A stretch of DNA of 64,000 bases from Tectiglobus sp965224045 (GCA_965224045.1 CBDCYD010000010.1:1-64000), one strand, 5' to 3'. Shown: positions 27,207 through 35,919, numbered from the stretch's first letter. Numbers and translations are program-made. The notes: generated by a model not told the origin, from the letters alone.

Positions 27207-27897
27207 GGTCAGCGATATTCACACTGCCTACGGTCTGAGCAAGGTTTTGTTCGGCGTCAATCTCACGGTTGAACAAGGTCAATGCATCTCGCTGATCGGG
27301 CGGAATGGTGTCGGCAAGACCACGACCATGCGTTCCATCATGGGCCTGACGCGCGCCAGCGAAGGATTCATCAAATTCGAAGATACTGACATCACTCGAC
27401 TGGCGACCTATCGGATTTCCAATCTCGGCATCGGGTACGTTCCCGAAGAACGACGCATATTTCCCGATCTCACCGTCTGGGAAAACCTCGATATCGCGCG
27501 ACGCGCATCTGTAAACGACAGCGGCTGGGGCGAAACGGAGGTGTTCGACCTGTTTCCGGACCTTGCGAACATTCAGACCCGGCTCGGCGGCGTGTTGAGT
27601 GGCGGGCAACAGCAGATGCTGACGATCGCCAGAAGCCTGATGGGTAATCCAAGACTGTTGTTGCTTGATGAACCTTCGGAAGGCCTGGCGCCACGCATCG
27701 TTGAAACCCTACGTGACAAGATTCTCCAACTTAAAGAGAGTGGCTTGTCCATTGTCCTTGCTGAGCAGAATCTCGGCTTCGTAATGGCGCTCAGCGATTT
27801 CTGCCACATCATGGAAAAGGGTAAGGTCGAGTATTCTGGTACGCCGGAGGATCTCAAGGCCAAGCCGGAAATCCTAGACCAGTATCTGACGCTTTAG
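27193..27897 (+). CDS. ABC importer ATPase, LivF type
   Basis: 234 residues from the ATG at 27193. Walker A GRNGVGKTT, signature LSGGQQQMLTIA, Walker B LLLLDEPSEGLAP and LAEQNLGFV are all intact. Last gene of the five-gene importer operon. Start chosen for homology with LivF, whose N-terminus begins two residues before LEVSDIHTAYG. Confidence 0.93.
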   Translation: MPQLEVSDIHTAYGLSKVLFGVNLTVEQGQCISLIGRNGVGKTTTMRSIMGLTRASEGFIKFEDTDITRLATYRISNLGIGYVPEERRIFPDLTVWENLDIARRASVNDSGWGETEVFDLFPDLANIQTRLGGVLSGGQQQMLTIARSLMGNPRLLLLDEPSEGLAPRIVETLRDKILQLKESGLSIVLAEQNLGFVMALSDFCHIMEKGKVEYSGTPEDLKAKPEILDQYLTL

Positions 27898-28313
27898 CCC
27901 ACATTTGACTTGGGATGCGTGCCTCGATTTGCAGGCATCAAAAAGCGGTCTAAGAAGGCGCAAATTTGATCATGTCCATCGAGTGGCAGCACATCAGCAA
28001 GGGTTGGCCTGGCTGGACAATTACCTTGCAGCCACCTCGTGAGCAATGCCCCCTACCTCGAAATTGTCCCATCTGCTCGCGGAAACGTGCCTCGGTCGAT
28101 GGCGTTTGACTGTTTCTGAAGGTGAGCTATCTTTCCCACGGCCTACTCGACGACCGCGACGTGGAGGTCGGTGCCACCCGCAAGATTTGGCGATACCTCG
28201 CGCGCGAGACCGGACGATTGACTTCACTCACATCCTTTTCTTGGATCAAAGGCTGGATCAGCTCTCAGTGGGTCGGGAAAAACAGTCGTCGCTTGCAAAG
28301 GATAAAGCGGTTC
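27898..28313. other. Gap between convergent importer and GST genes
   Basis: About 416 bases. Short frames exist on both strands but none has a credible start or recognisable product. A weak hairpin (TGCCT with AGGCA near 27920) follows livF without a T run. Nothing else seen. Confidence 0.45.
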
Positions 28314-28925
28314 TCATGCACTTGCACTCGGCCTTGCCTTTGCGCGCTCGTAGATCGCCGCAATGTTTGAGTTGCTGCGGTCGAGTACTTGTCCGACGTT
28401 CGCACCGAAATCAAGAAAGCAGAACAACATGATGTCTGCCAAGGTGAAGCGTTCGCCGCAGACCCATGTCTTGCCGTCCATCTGGCCGTCGAGCCACTTG
28501 AGAATGTCCTGGGCGCAGGCTTTTAGTCCGTCAGCTGCCTCTGGGATCACCCGCATGCGCGGCTTGAACATCTCAATTCCATCAGAGTAACGGAAACCGT
28601 TCGCCATCGGCTCGCAGATCCCAAGATCGATACGTCTGGTCCACATTCGTACTTCACCGCGCTCTTCCGGCGTCGAGCCGATAAGGTGCGGCTCAGGTTG
28701 CGATTCCTCGAGGTATTCACAAATCGCTGTAATCTCGGAGATCAATTGGCCGCTATCGGTGATCAGTGCAGGGCTCTGTCCGCGCGGATTGACCTTGAGA
28801 TAGTTCGCCTCCCGGTTCTCGCCCCCGAGCACATCCACTGTCTCCATGGGAACATCAATCCCTTTCTCAGCAATGAACATGCGTACGACATGCGGATTGG
28901 GACCAACGGATTGATAAAGCTTCAT
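28314..28925 (-). CDS. Glutathione S-transferase family protein
   Basis: 203 residues. The N-terminal thioredoxin-fold domain (about 1-80) contains SVGPNPHVVRMFIAEKG and the glutathione-binding NPRGQSPAL and SEITAICEYL segments. The C-terminal all-helical domain contains FTLADIMLFCFLDF. No active-site cysteine is seen near residue 10, so a Ser/Tyr type activity is expected. It lies just downstream of the lactonase gene on the same strand (49 bases), suggesting a shared transcript and a role in the same catabolic set. Confidence 0.88.
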   Translation of the reverse strand: MKLYQSVGPNPHVVRMFIAEKGIDVPMETVDVLGGENREANYLKVNPRGQSPALITDSGQLISEITAICEYLEESQPEPHLIGSTPEERGEVRMWTRRIDLGICEPMANGFRYSDGIEMFKPRMRVIPEAADGLKACAQDILKWLDGQMDGKTWVCGERFTLADIMLFCFLDFGANVGQVLDRSNSNIAAIYERAKARPSASA

Positions 28926-28974
28926 AGCTCGATCTCCAGCAACGGATTAATTTGGTGATCTTTATTGTTCCGAC

Positions 28975-29862
28975 TCAGAACAGTATGAGCCCCGGTACAT
29001 TTGTTCGAGTGCGATAAAGCGAGGACGAGGCAGTTATGAAGATCGACTTCATGTCAGCCTCTCCCCAGCAAAAGTTCGCCGCGACTTCCGGAACCCTGAT
29101 AACCCCGAGTGACGTAGCGTCATCGGCAAAGACGTGAATGCCGCCAGGACCACAACAATAGACATTGCCTTTGGCATCCACCTTCAGCCCGTCAGGAGCG
29201 CCATTGCCGTCACCGGTTACATCTGCCCAGACGTTGCCCCCTGAAAGGCCTCCCTCATCATTTACCTCGAATACGCGAATGTGGCCGGCTTCGGTGTCAT
29301 TGACAAATAAGCGTGTCTCATCCGGTGTGAAACAAAGGCCGTTCGGCTGTACGAAATCGTTGACCAGGAGGGTTAAATTTTCGCCATCATCATCGACCCT
29401 GTAAACCCCCTGGAAATCAAGCTCCGTATTCCGAGGTACGCCAAAATACTCTAGCCGCCCATAGGTTGGGTCCGTGAAATAGATGCCGCCCTCCGATTTC
29501 ACGATCACGTCGTTCGGGCTGTTCAACTCCTTGCCGTCGTAATGACTTGCCAATACTGTAATTGATCCATCAGCCTCTGTCCGCGTCACGCGACTCGTTG
29601 CATGCTCACAGGTTACGATCCTGCCTGATCGATCATACGCGTTCCCATTGGCCTTGTTGCTTGGCAGTCTGAACGTTGTAATCCCGCCAAATTGCGTCCA
29701 GCGACGCATATGGTCGCCAGGCATGTCACTGAATGTCAGATGTTGTTCCACATGGTTCCAAACTGGCCCTTCCGTGAAATCAAAGCTAGTTTCCAATTGC
29801 TCAAGCTCGGCATTGTCATCGACGATGTCTCGAAGCCTCTCGTCTCTTATTTCGAGTATCAT
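28975..29862 (-). CDS. SMP-30/gluconolactonase family protein
   Basis: 295 residues, a six-bladed propeller lactonase family member. Likely metal ligands are the Glu in FTEGPVWN (about 31), the Asn in NSPNDVIVKS, the Asn in FVQPNGLCFTPD and the Asp in GAPDGLKVD. Family enzymes hydrolyse sugar or other lactones using a divalent cation. It could open a lactone formed in the pathway encoded nearby; this is inference from position. Confidence 0.9.
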   Translation of the reverse strand: MILEIRDERLRDIVDDNAELEQLETSFDFTEGPVWNHVEQHLTFSDMPGDHMRRWTQFGGITTFRLPSNKANGNAYDRSGRIVTCEHATSRVTRTEADGSITVLASHYDGKELNSPNDVIVKSEGGIYFTDPTYGRLEYFGVPRNTELDFQGVYRVDDDGENLTLLVNDFVQPNGLCFTPDETRLFVNDTEAGHIRVFEVNDEGGLSGGNVWADVTGDGNGAPDGLKVDAKGNVYCCGPGGIHVFADDATSLGVIRVPEVAANFCWGEADMKSIFITASSSLYRTRTNVPGLILF

Positions 29863-30359
29863 GATGGAGTCCCAACTTTCCTGCCATGTTCGGCCAAAGG
29901 ATTAGTCCTGCAATCGCCACCGCAAAAGTTCCCAAAACATTAGTCTCACAGGGGGCATGGCCAAGCGTCAAGTGCACCCAAGCATTGCTACAGAACTGCC
30001 CGGAACAAGGGGCCTTTGACGCTTTGCCCGATCCGCTTTAGACATCAGCTCGCGAAAATCCAGGTCCGCTTACCCGGCAGGAGCGGATTGTGGCAACTCA
30101 GGAAAACCCATCACCTTCCCGATGGCCGGAGTGTCGCTCCTGATCAAAACCGACTTGGTGCCCGACTCCTGACCGCGTTGCGCTGAGAGCACCAGTTCAC
30201 CGACTGTCAGCGGAATGCCAATGGAGCGTTGTTTAAGGGTTGCAGACATTCAACTCCGGTTAACGACGTCCACCACTTCGGCATCACTCAATGTCTGGTG
30301 TTGAATGACAAACACCTGTTGTCGCATTGATCGTAGAGCATCATGCGTGAAGCTCAGGG
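29863..30359. other. Intergenic stretch with possible small coupled frames
   Basis: About 500 bases. The right half holds two small minus-strand frames described separately (30250-30327 and 30070-30249). The left part should contain the lactonase promoter. No other gene seen. Confidence 0.4.
30070..30249 (-). CDS. Possible small protein, unknown
   Basis: A 59-residue frame with ATG at 30249 and GGAG 5 bases upstream; its start abuts the stop of another tiny frame (30250-30327, 25 residues beginning MRQQVFVIQHQ). The product begins MSATLKQRSIGIPLTVGEL. Both look coding in amino acid content, and together they may be the remains of one broken gene following the cupin gene at 30360. Not recognised. 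Low confidence. Confidence 0.3.
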   Translation of the reverse strand: MSATLKQRSIGIPLTVGELVLSAQRGQESGTKSVLIRSDTPAIGKVMGFPELPQSAPAG

Positions 30360-30770
30360 CTATTCCAGATCGATAAACATGAGCAACTGCCCCTCAGGAG
30401 GGTGCCGAGAGATATGTCCTTTGCCTGTCGTGTCCTCGGCCAGCAGAACGCTTCCCGCAGCAAGTCGGCGGACATCACCATCACTTGTCTCGAACTCGAC
30501 TTCTCCCGAAAGCCAGATCACCAATTTGCGTCGCGGTGGATTGTGCCAGTCGACCACGCGCATACCTGCCGGAACGCGCGAAAAATTGCACCCTGACGCA
30601 GCCAAAGTGTCAGACAGACGCAGGGGGAGATTATCCTTGAACACCTCCTTGGGAAGCAACGCGAAGTGAATTTCCTCCATATGGGTCTCACCTTCAGGGT
30701 CGGCAAAAATGCGCAGACAGATCACGCGCTCATCTGTTGCTTGATCGGCCAATGACAATGCTTCCTGCAT
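30360..30770 (-). CDS. Cupin domain protein
   Basis: 136 residues. The second cupin motif is seen in LAAGSVLLAEDTTGKGHIS, a segment typical of small cupins of unknown function found in proteobacterial catabolic regions. The usual HxH pair of motif 1 is not obvious (VVDWHNPPRRKLVIWLSG has one His). The substrate is unknown. It lies alone between the lactonase and the mobile-DNA remnants, on the same strand as the former. Confidence 0.75.
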   Translation of the reverse strand: MQEALSLADQATDERVICLRIFADPEGETHMEEIHFALLPKEVFKDNLPLRLSDTLAASGCNFSRVPAGMRVVDWHNPPRRKLVIWLSGEVEFETSDGDVRRLAAGSVLLAEDTTGKGHISRHPPEGQLLMFIDLE

Positions 30771-31379
30771 AGCTGACTCCCGGTTCCATAGAGCGATGTG
30801 ACAGCACTTCTTACGAATTTCGTCACGGATAGCGCTCCGTTGTCGTTATCTATCCGGCAATCCGCGGCGCAGACATTCGAAACTGGGCTACCTCGGCCCG
30901 ATCGACTTTGAAAACAAGAGGCAGCTAGCTTAACTCACTGTCTACAGAACCGGGGACAGGCCAACGACGCTGCCCTTATCATAGCGGCGAGCTGTGGATG
31001 GAGAAAATGTCATACCGGAGCAGAAATCCTCAGCCGTGACCACGGTAGAACTGCTTACAGCCCATCGAGGCGATCGCGACGTCAAGATCGTTGCTAACGA
31101 AAGCGAAACGGTTACTCAGCCGGCACCACACGGCGGCGGCTCAAGTGAGGAGTTTGAGTTTCTTGGTCCGCAATAGGGGGCTGAGCTGACTGGGAGAACT
31201 AGTAGAATGCTCGGCTGCTGCTATCTATTGAAATGGCAGTGATGATCATCGCAACGGTCACGGGCTCGGGAATGTTGCACTTGCTCGCGTCCACTTTGGA
31301 GATCGCGAGCCGTTGGTGCGATGCGAAGTGAGAAAGTTGGCCAGGGCAGCAACGGGTCAACAGTTATGAGGCCGCCGTT
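30771..31379. other. Gene-poor stretch at the edge of mobile remnants
   Basis: About 600 bases. One short plus-strand frame with GTG at 30994 and stop at 31176 (60 residues, ends EEFEFLGPQ) is not recognised and may be a gene fragment. The rest has stops in all frames. It runs into the recombinase fragment at 31380. Confidence 0.4.
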
Positions 31380-31566
31380 GAGCAGGGCAAAGGGCGTAAG
31401 GATCGCCACGCGATGTTGTCGCCGCAGTTGCTTGAACTGCTCAGAGCATGGTGGTTGTAATGCCGCTCGAAAGGCTGGCTGTTCGCGGGCCGAGATCCGC
31501 ACCTGCCGGTGACAACACGGCAGCTCAATCGTGCCTGCAAGATGGCAACCGAGACGGCCGGCCTCG
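31380..31566 (+). pseudogene. Tyrosine recombinase fragment (integrase type)
   Basis: Translation gives EQGKGRKDRHAMLSPQLL..., then an in-frame stop (TAA at 31458-31460), then KGWLFAGRDPHLPVTTRQLNR. This matches the region between the first catalytic Arg and the C-terminal HxxR of IS91-associated and phage-type tyrosine recombinases. The N-terminal half and the C-terminal HLR...Y part are missing, and the fragment runs into the transposase fragment. Dead gene. Confidence 0.75.
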
Positions 31567-31589
31567 GCACCTGGGCTCGCCCCACACGC

Positions 31590-32029
31590 TTCTTCGTCTC
31601 GTTAACGTAGCCCTTATCGGCAAACACGGCCCGGTCGTCTTCGCGGATGGGATTGTCCATCACCTTGGCGTCATGGGTCTTGCCGGTCGTCACGCCGGCG
31701 GTGTGCACAAGCCCGCTCCTGGCATCGACACCGACGTGTACCTTGCATGCGAAGTACCAGGCGTTGCCCTTCTTCGATTGGCTCATCTCAGGATCACGTT
31801 TGCCGGCTTTGTTCTTCGTCGAAGGCGAAGCGGCAATCAGTGTGGCATCCATGATCGTGCCGCCGCGCAACAGCGCGCCCTTGTCTTCCAGATGTCGGCT
31901 GACCGCATCGAACAACGCCTTCGTCAGCTCATGGCGTTCGAGCAGATGGCGGAAATTGAGGATCGTCGTCTCGACGGGGATCGCGTTGCGGCCAAGCTCG
32001 AGGCCGGCAAAGGCGCGATATGCTGTCAT
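31590..32029 (-). pseudogene. IS5-type transposase fragment
   Basis: Reading leftward from 32029: AFAGLELGRNAIPVETT, then GGTIMDATLIAASPSTK with the first catalytic Asp, KVHVGVDARSGLVHT, and VFADKGYVNETKKR with the second Asp. Homology stops near 31595, where the frame continues into unrelated sequence, so the third catalytic residue (Glu) and C-terminus are lost; the N-terminal ~90 residues are also missing. Inactive remnant marking past insertion events. Confidence 0.85.
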
Positions 32030-32155
32030 GATTATTCACCGATTGGATAAGACAACTATCCGATTTTCCGTTCAGCTTATTTTGTCGCGTCGATAGAGTT
32101 TTCAAGTGCGGCGTACCAAGGGACGCGCAACTCGGATTTCCCGTATTTGATCCTG

Positions 32156-32491
32156 CTATATGGCAGCCTCGCGGATTTTCCGAATTGCATCAACGTAAAC
32201 GACGCCATGACGACGGTTGCCGATCCATTCACCTATCGTCTGCTGTAAGTCTGGTTGTTGGAATGGCGCAAATCTTAGGAATACGCCGGACCGCATCACG
32301 CGCCGGATTCTATAATCCGCCGTCGCCCATGCATCGCTCAGCAACAAATGCAGGGCATCTTCCAGTTCGTCAGAGCTGTTGACCTCTTCGATGATGAAGC
32401 GCCGCGCTCCTTCATCAATACAGCGCTGATAGGCCAGCAGAACCGAGCGCTCTCGATCATCTTTGATTTTTTGCCCGAGAGATTGTGTCAT
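32156..32491 (-). CDS. Hypothetical protein
   Basis: 111 residues from the ATG at 32491 (GGAAG upstream); the frame is open to 32656 but that part looks non-coding. The product is mixed charged and hydrophobic, with EEVNSSDELEDALHLLLSD in the middle and no signal peptide or membrane segment. Not recognised. It lies beside the transposase remnant, reading toward it. Confidence 0.5.
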   Translation of the reverse strand: MTQSLGQKIKDDRERSVLLAYQRCIDEGARRFIIEEVNSSDELEDALHLLLSDAWATADYRIRRVMRSGVFLRFAPFQQPDLQQTIGEWIGNRRHGVVYVDAIRKIREAAI

Positions 32492-32845
32492 TGGACGTCG
32501 TGTCTTCCGGTGAATTGCAATGGTCACTGCATCGCTTGCCAGGTTTGGCAATAGGGTCATGCCGCATTGGGCGATGGCACCGTGTGCGTCAAGCGCGAGC
32601 GAAGATGCGAGCGCCAACACAATTGCGCGTGCTGTCGTGCCAGCGAGAACAATCACCGATCACTTCATCACTCAAAACTTCGCCGCACGTGACGAGCCGG
32701 TTCGCGCATTGGCCCTTCGACATGACTTGCCTCTACACAAATGCAGAAACCGGGTTCCGGGAAGTGTACTTCCATCGGGCGCCGGATTTACTCAATTGAG
32801 CCGGCGCCGGCCTTCAAGGCAATGGGCCAAGGTTTGCCTGTCTCA
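32492..32845. other. Gene-free stretch
   Basis: About 350 bases between two small minus-strand genes. Short frames exist on both strands but none has a convincing start or product. The promoter of the 32156-32491 gene should lie here. Nothing else seen. Confidence 0.4.
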
Positions 32846-33031
32846 CTAGGCGAGCCCCATCACCACGGCCCAGATGAACGCGAAGGCTACGACAGTCGCC
32901 GATGCGCTGAGCAGCCTCAGTCGGTGCCAGTCTTCCCTGGTTCGATTTCTATCAGTTTGCCGGCGACGCCGAGCTGCCGGAACGTCATCGGCATCGATCG
33001 CCGAACTTCGTCGCAAACCTCTTGATCTCAT
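32846..33031 (-). CDS. Small membrane protein, unknown
   Basis: 61 residues from the ATG at 33031, with AGGAGG 11 bases upstream. The N-terminal ~37 residues are very basic (an ARRRRQ stretch) and the C-terminus is one membrane helix (about 38-60, SATVVAFAFIWAVVMGLA). The layout fits a small single-span inner-membrane protein with a cytoplasmic N-terminus. It is divergent from the CIRCE-like promoter. Not recognised. Confidence 0.5.
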   Translation of the reverse strand: MRSRGLRRSSAIDADDVPAARRRRQTDRNRTREDWHRLRLLSASATVVAFAFIWAVVMGLA

Positions 33032-33075
33032 GTCCTGCTTTCCCTCCTGGGACAACAACACCAAGAACTTCTGCT

Positions 33076-33104
33076 TTGTGACAATCTCTAACTTCGCATG
33101 TTAA
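33076..33104 (+). promoter_or_regulatory. Putative sigma70-type promoter before the CIRCE-like site
   Basis: TTGTGA (33076-33081) and TGTTAA (33099-33104) are spaced by 17 bases. A start site near 33111 would place the inverted repeat at 33121 in the early transcribed region, the usual arrangement for HrcA control. Confidence 0.45.
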
Positions 33105-33120
33105 TCAGATACTTATCGAT

Positions 33121-33147
33121 TTGGCACTGTCAAGAGGAGAGTGCCAA
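33121..33147. promoter_or_regulatory. CIRCE-like element (HrcA site)
   Basis: TTGGCACTG-N9-GAGTGCCAA: 9-base arms, 9-base spacer, one mismatch at the inner base. It agrees with the CIRCE consensus TTAGCACTC-N9-GAGTGCTAA at all but the third/seventh-type positions, and the changes are symmetric, preserving the dyad. HrcA represses heat-shock genes through such sites. Downstream lie a gene fragment and then the cbpA-cbpM chaperone genes. Confidence 0.7.
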
Positions 33148-33548
33148 AAAAATTATGGAGGGCATCTTGACAGTGTGACCACGAGCACCAAATTCGGGAT
33201 TCAGATCGCAGGCATTGATATTCAATTTTCGGAGCGCATCGAGCAGAACGTCAAGGCGATCATTGATCTCTTCACACCGCTCTGTTTTGCCTACGTTGGC
33301 CTGTCCGTGGACCTGACGAAGACCGAATGATGGTTCAACCCGGCGATGGTTTATCATGGCCGTGACGCCAGTCTTCCCACCATTGTCTCTGCTATGGCTG
33401 CGCACAAAATTGAGTTTGCCTGATGGTACGCGGTCGCAGACAGAGCTGTCTGCCGGGCAAGCCCCTGCCTATCGAGAAAGAGCAACCGATCAAGACGAAC
33501 TTCGGCTGCAATGTAGGTGCTGATCCGCTGGTGCAGAGAAACAAATCC
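33148..33548. other. Leader region between the CIRCE-like site and the co-chaperone gene
   Basis: About 400 bases. It contains a fragment resembling an antiporter (33175-33330, listed separately) and no intact gene. No terminator is visible, so transcription from the CIRCE-controlled promoter could reach the chaperone genes. Confidence 0.5.
33175..33330 (+). pseudogene. Fragment resembling a CPA2-type cation/proton antiporter
   Basis: A frame of about 51 codons includes FSERIEQNVKAIIDLF and FAYVGLSVDL, which resembles the region of KefB/CPA2 antiporters where a positive loop leads into a membrane helix ending VG-x-x-VDL. Nothing similar continues on either side. If right, it is the relic of an antiporter gene, as found with chaperones in stress-tolerance islands. 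Assigned from pattern only; moderate to low confidence. Confidence 0.35.
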
Positions 33549-34478
33549 ATGAGCGAAGATCTTTACAAGAAACTGGGTGTCGGAAAAACGGCAAGCGAGG
33601 AAGAAATCCGCTCCGCCTACCGCAAGCTTGCCAAAGAACTGCATCCGGATCTCAATCCTGGTGATGCAAAGGCGGAGGACCGCTTCAAGGCGGTGTCTTC
33701 GGCATTTGCCATTCTGAGCGATCCCGAGCAGCGCAAACGTTACGATGCCGGCGAAATCGACGACAGCGGCGCCGAAACCCCCGAACACAAATTCTATAAG
33801 CACTACGCGGATGCTCACGGCCCTCAACAGTACCACAGTACGGCCGGTTACGAGGACTTCATCGATATCGGAGATATTTTTGCCGAGGCTTTCGGTGGGC
33901 GAACCCGAGGCCAACGGGAGGGCTTTCGTCATAATGTGCAAATGCGTGGCGGTGACATTCGCTACAGTCTTGAAATTGGCTTTCTCGAGGCAGCAAACGG
34001 TGAGCGAAAGCGGGTGACCATGGCCGGTGGACAAACGTTGGACGTGACGATCCCGGCAGGCATCGGTGACGGCCAGGTCATGCGGTTGCAGGGCAAGGGC
34101 CAACCGGGACTCAATGGCGGGCCGCCCGGTGATGCGTTGATCGAAATCTCCGTACGTCCGCATCCGTTGTTCCGCCGGGAGGGCAACGACATTCATCTCG
34201 ATGTGCCCATTGGCATTCACGAAGCCGTTCTAGGCGCGAAAATAGAAGTTCCAACGGTTTCAGGGCGCGTGCAGCTGACTGTGCCAAAGGGGGCGACGAC
34301 CGGAAAGGTCGTGCGCTTGCGGGGCAAAGGCATCAAGTCCAAGCGAGGCACCGGCGACCAGCTTGTTCGTTTCGAGGTGATGCTGCCTGATGAGGTTGAC
34401 GATGACCTTGCGTCATTCATCAAGACATGGGCGGATGATCATAAGTTTGACCCGCGTGCAAACTGGGGGGCGGCATGA
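33549..34478 (+). CDS. cbpA: DnaJ C-terminal domain co-chaperone, CbpA type
   Basis: 309 residues from the ATG at 33549. The J domain (about 1-65) has the HPD motif at 32-34, which stimulates DnaK ATPase. Two C-terminal substrate-binding beta domains follow (about 120-300). There is no CxxCxGxG zinc region, so it is a class II J protein of the CbpA type. The next gene encodes the CbpM modulator and overlaps by 4 bases, which supports the name. Ribosome site is weak (AGAG). Confidence 0.9.
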   Translation: MSEDLYKKLGVGKTASEEEIRSAYRKLAKELHPDLNPGDAKAEDRFKAVSSAFAILSDPEQRKRYDAGEIDDSGAETPEHKFYKHYADAHGPQQYHSTAGYEDFIDIGDIFAEAFGGRTRGQREGFRHNVQMRGGDIRYSLEIGFLEAANGERKRVTMAGGQTLDVTIPAGIGDGQVMRLQGKGQPGLNGGPPGDALIEISVRPHPLFRREGNDIHLDVPIGIHEAVLGAKIEVPTVSGRVQLTVPKGATTGKVVRLRGKGIKSKRGTGDQLVRFEVMLPDEVDDDLASFIKTWADDHKFDPRANWGAA

Positions 34479-34822
34479 TGTTGAGTGAGCAGGAAGTCGT
34501 GCAGCGCGTCAGCGGCGTTAGCTTGGTCAGGCTCCGGCGATGGGTTGCACGGGGCTGGATCGTGCCGTCCGCCTCGGCAGGCACGGTAATTTTCACGGAG
34601 CTTGATCTTGCGCGCTGTGAGCTCATTCGCCAATTCAGAGACGAATTGGAAATTGAGCCGGAGACGGTTCCGGTGGTTCTCAGTCTGCTCGACCAGATCC
34701 ATGGTCTGAGGCGGCAGTTGAGAAACGTCATGAAGGCAATCGATCAAGAGCCGGAGGAGTTGCGCCGCCGAATTAAGATCTCACTCGGTCGCATGAACAC
34801 AGACATGGAAGGCAATAAATGA
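34475..34822 (+). CDS. cbpM: Chaperone modulator CbpM family protein
   Basis: 115 residues. An N-terminal MerR-like winged helix (LSEQEVVQRVSGVSLVRLRRW) is followed by a helical region with FTELDLARCELIRQF. In E. coli CbpM binds the J domain of CbpA and blocks its action on DnaK. The gene overlaps cbpA (ATGA) and the following protease gene (ATGA), so the three are translationally coupled. Confidence 0.85.
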   Translation: MMLSEQEVVQRVSGVSLVRLRRWVARGWIVPSASAGTVIFTELDLARCELIRQFRDELEIEPETVPVVLSLLDQIHGLRRQLRNVMKAIDQEPEELRRRIKISLGRMNTDMEGNK

Positions 34823-35919
34823 ACATGGGTTGGTCTATCCGCGTTGTCGATATCGCCGGAACGTCGGTTCGGATACACTTGACGTTTTTTCTGCTGCTGG
34901 CGTGGTTCGGCATCTCAAGCTGGATGCAGGGTGGACCCGCGGCTGCCATCGACAGTCTGATCTTCATTTTGCTGTTGTTCGGTTGCGTTGTCTTGCATGA
35001 GTTCGGCCATGTGTTTGCGGCGCGTCGCTACGGAATTCGCACGCCCGACGTCACAGTGCTGCCGATCGGCGGACTGGCGCGCCTTGAACGGATGCCCGAG
35101 AAGCCCGGCGAGGAGTTTGTCGTCGCGATCGCCGGTCCGCTCGTCAACGTTGTGATCGCGCTCGTTCTGATCGTTTTCCTGGGTGCAAGTTTCAACCTTT
35201 CCGACATGGCGGAAATTGAAAAGGCTTCCTCCAGTCTCACTGCCCGGCTAGCCGCCGCTAACGTCGCCCTCGTCCTCTTCAATTTGATCCCCGCCTTTCC
35301 GATGGACGGTGGGCGTGTCCTACGCGCATTGCTTGCTACCCGCTTCAGCTATGTGCGCGCGACGCAGATCGCGGCCCGTGCCGGACAGGTGATTGCCGTC
35401 GGCTTTGGATTTGTCGGGTTACTCGGCAGTCCGCTGCTCGTTCTGATCGCGGTCTTTATATTCTTTGCCGCTTCGACCGAGAATGCACATATCGAAATGC
35501 GCGAATTGGCCCGAGGGTTTCTGGCGTGCGATGCCATGATCACGAAGTTCGAGCCCCTTGCTCCGGCAGCAACATTGGGTGATGCGGCCGACCTGCTCCT
35601 GCGCACGACACAGCAGGAGTTCCCGGTCGTGGACGGCGGGCATCACCTGAGAGGCGTGTTGACACGTAGCCAGCTCATATCAGCTTTGCAGCAAAACGGC
35701 CGCAGCGCACCTGTCCTCGAGACCATGGAGCGAAACGTTCCAACGGTGGGCGAGCGTGCCTGTATGGAAACGGTGATGGAGAGCCTGCAGAACAGTGGTA
35801 CGCAGGTGGTGGCCGTCACGCACATGGATGGTCGTTTGGCTGGCTACATTACGGCTGAGAATTTTGCAGAAATGGCAATGGTCCAAGGAGCGGTGCGGGC
35901 GCAGGTCGGGAACGGATGA
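34819..35919 (+). CDS. Site-2 protease family protein with CBS domains
   Basis: 366 residues. An M50-type membrane metalloprotease: the zinc motif HEFGH is at 60-64 in a membrane helix, and the third ligand Asp163 is in NLIPAFPMDGGR. Four to six membrane segments span residues 20-225, and two CBS repeats (about 235-355), which bind adenyl nucleotides, follow. It lacks the PDZ domain of RseP and resembles the CBS type of SpoIVFB-like proteases. Coupled to cbpM by a 4-base overlap; substrate unknown, but a link to membrane stress is likely. Confidence 0.9.
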   Translation: MNMGWSIRVVDIAGTSVRIHLTFFLLLAWFGISSWMQGGPAAAIDSLIFILLLFGCVVLHEFGHVFAARRYGIRTPDVTVLPIGGLARLERMPEKPGEEFVVAIAGPLVNVVIALVLIVFLGASFNLSDMAEIEKASSSLTARLAAANVALVLFNLIPAFPMDGGRVLRALLATRFSYVRATQIAARAGQVIAVGFGFVGLLGSPLLVLIAVFIFFAASTENAHIEMRELARGFLACDAMITKFEPLAPAATLGDAADLLLRTTQQEFPVVDGGHHLRGVLTRSQLISALQQNGRSAPVLETMERNVPTVGERACMETVMESLQNSGTQVVAVTHMDGRLAGYITAENFAEMAMVQGAVRAQVGNG

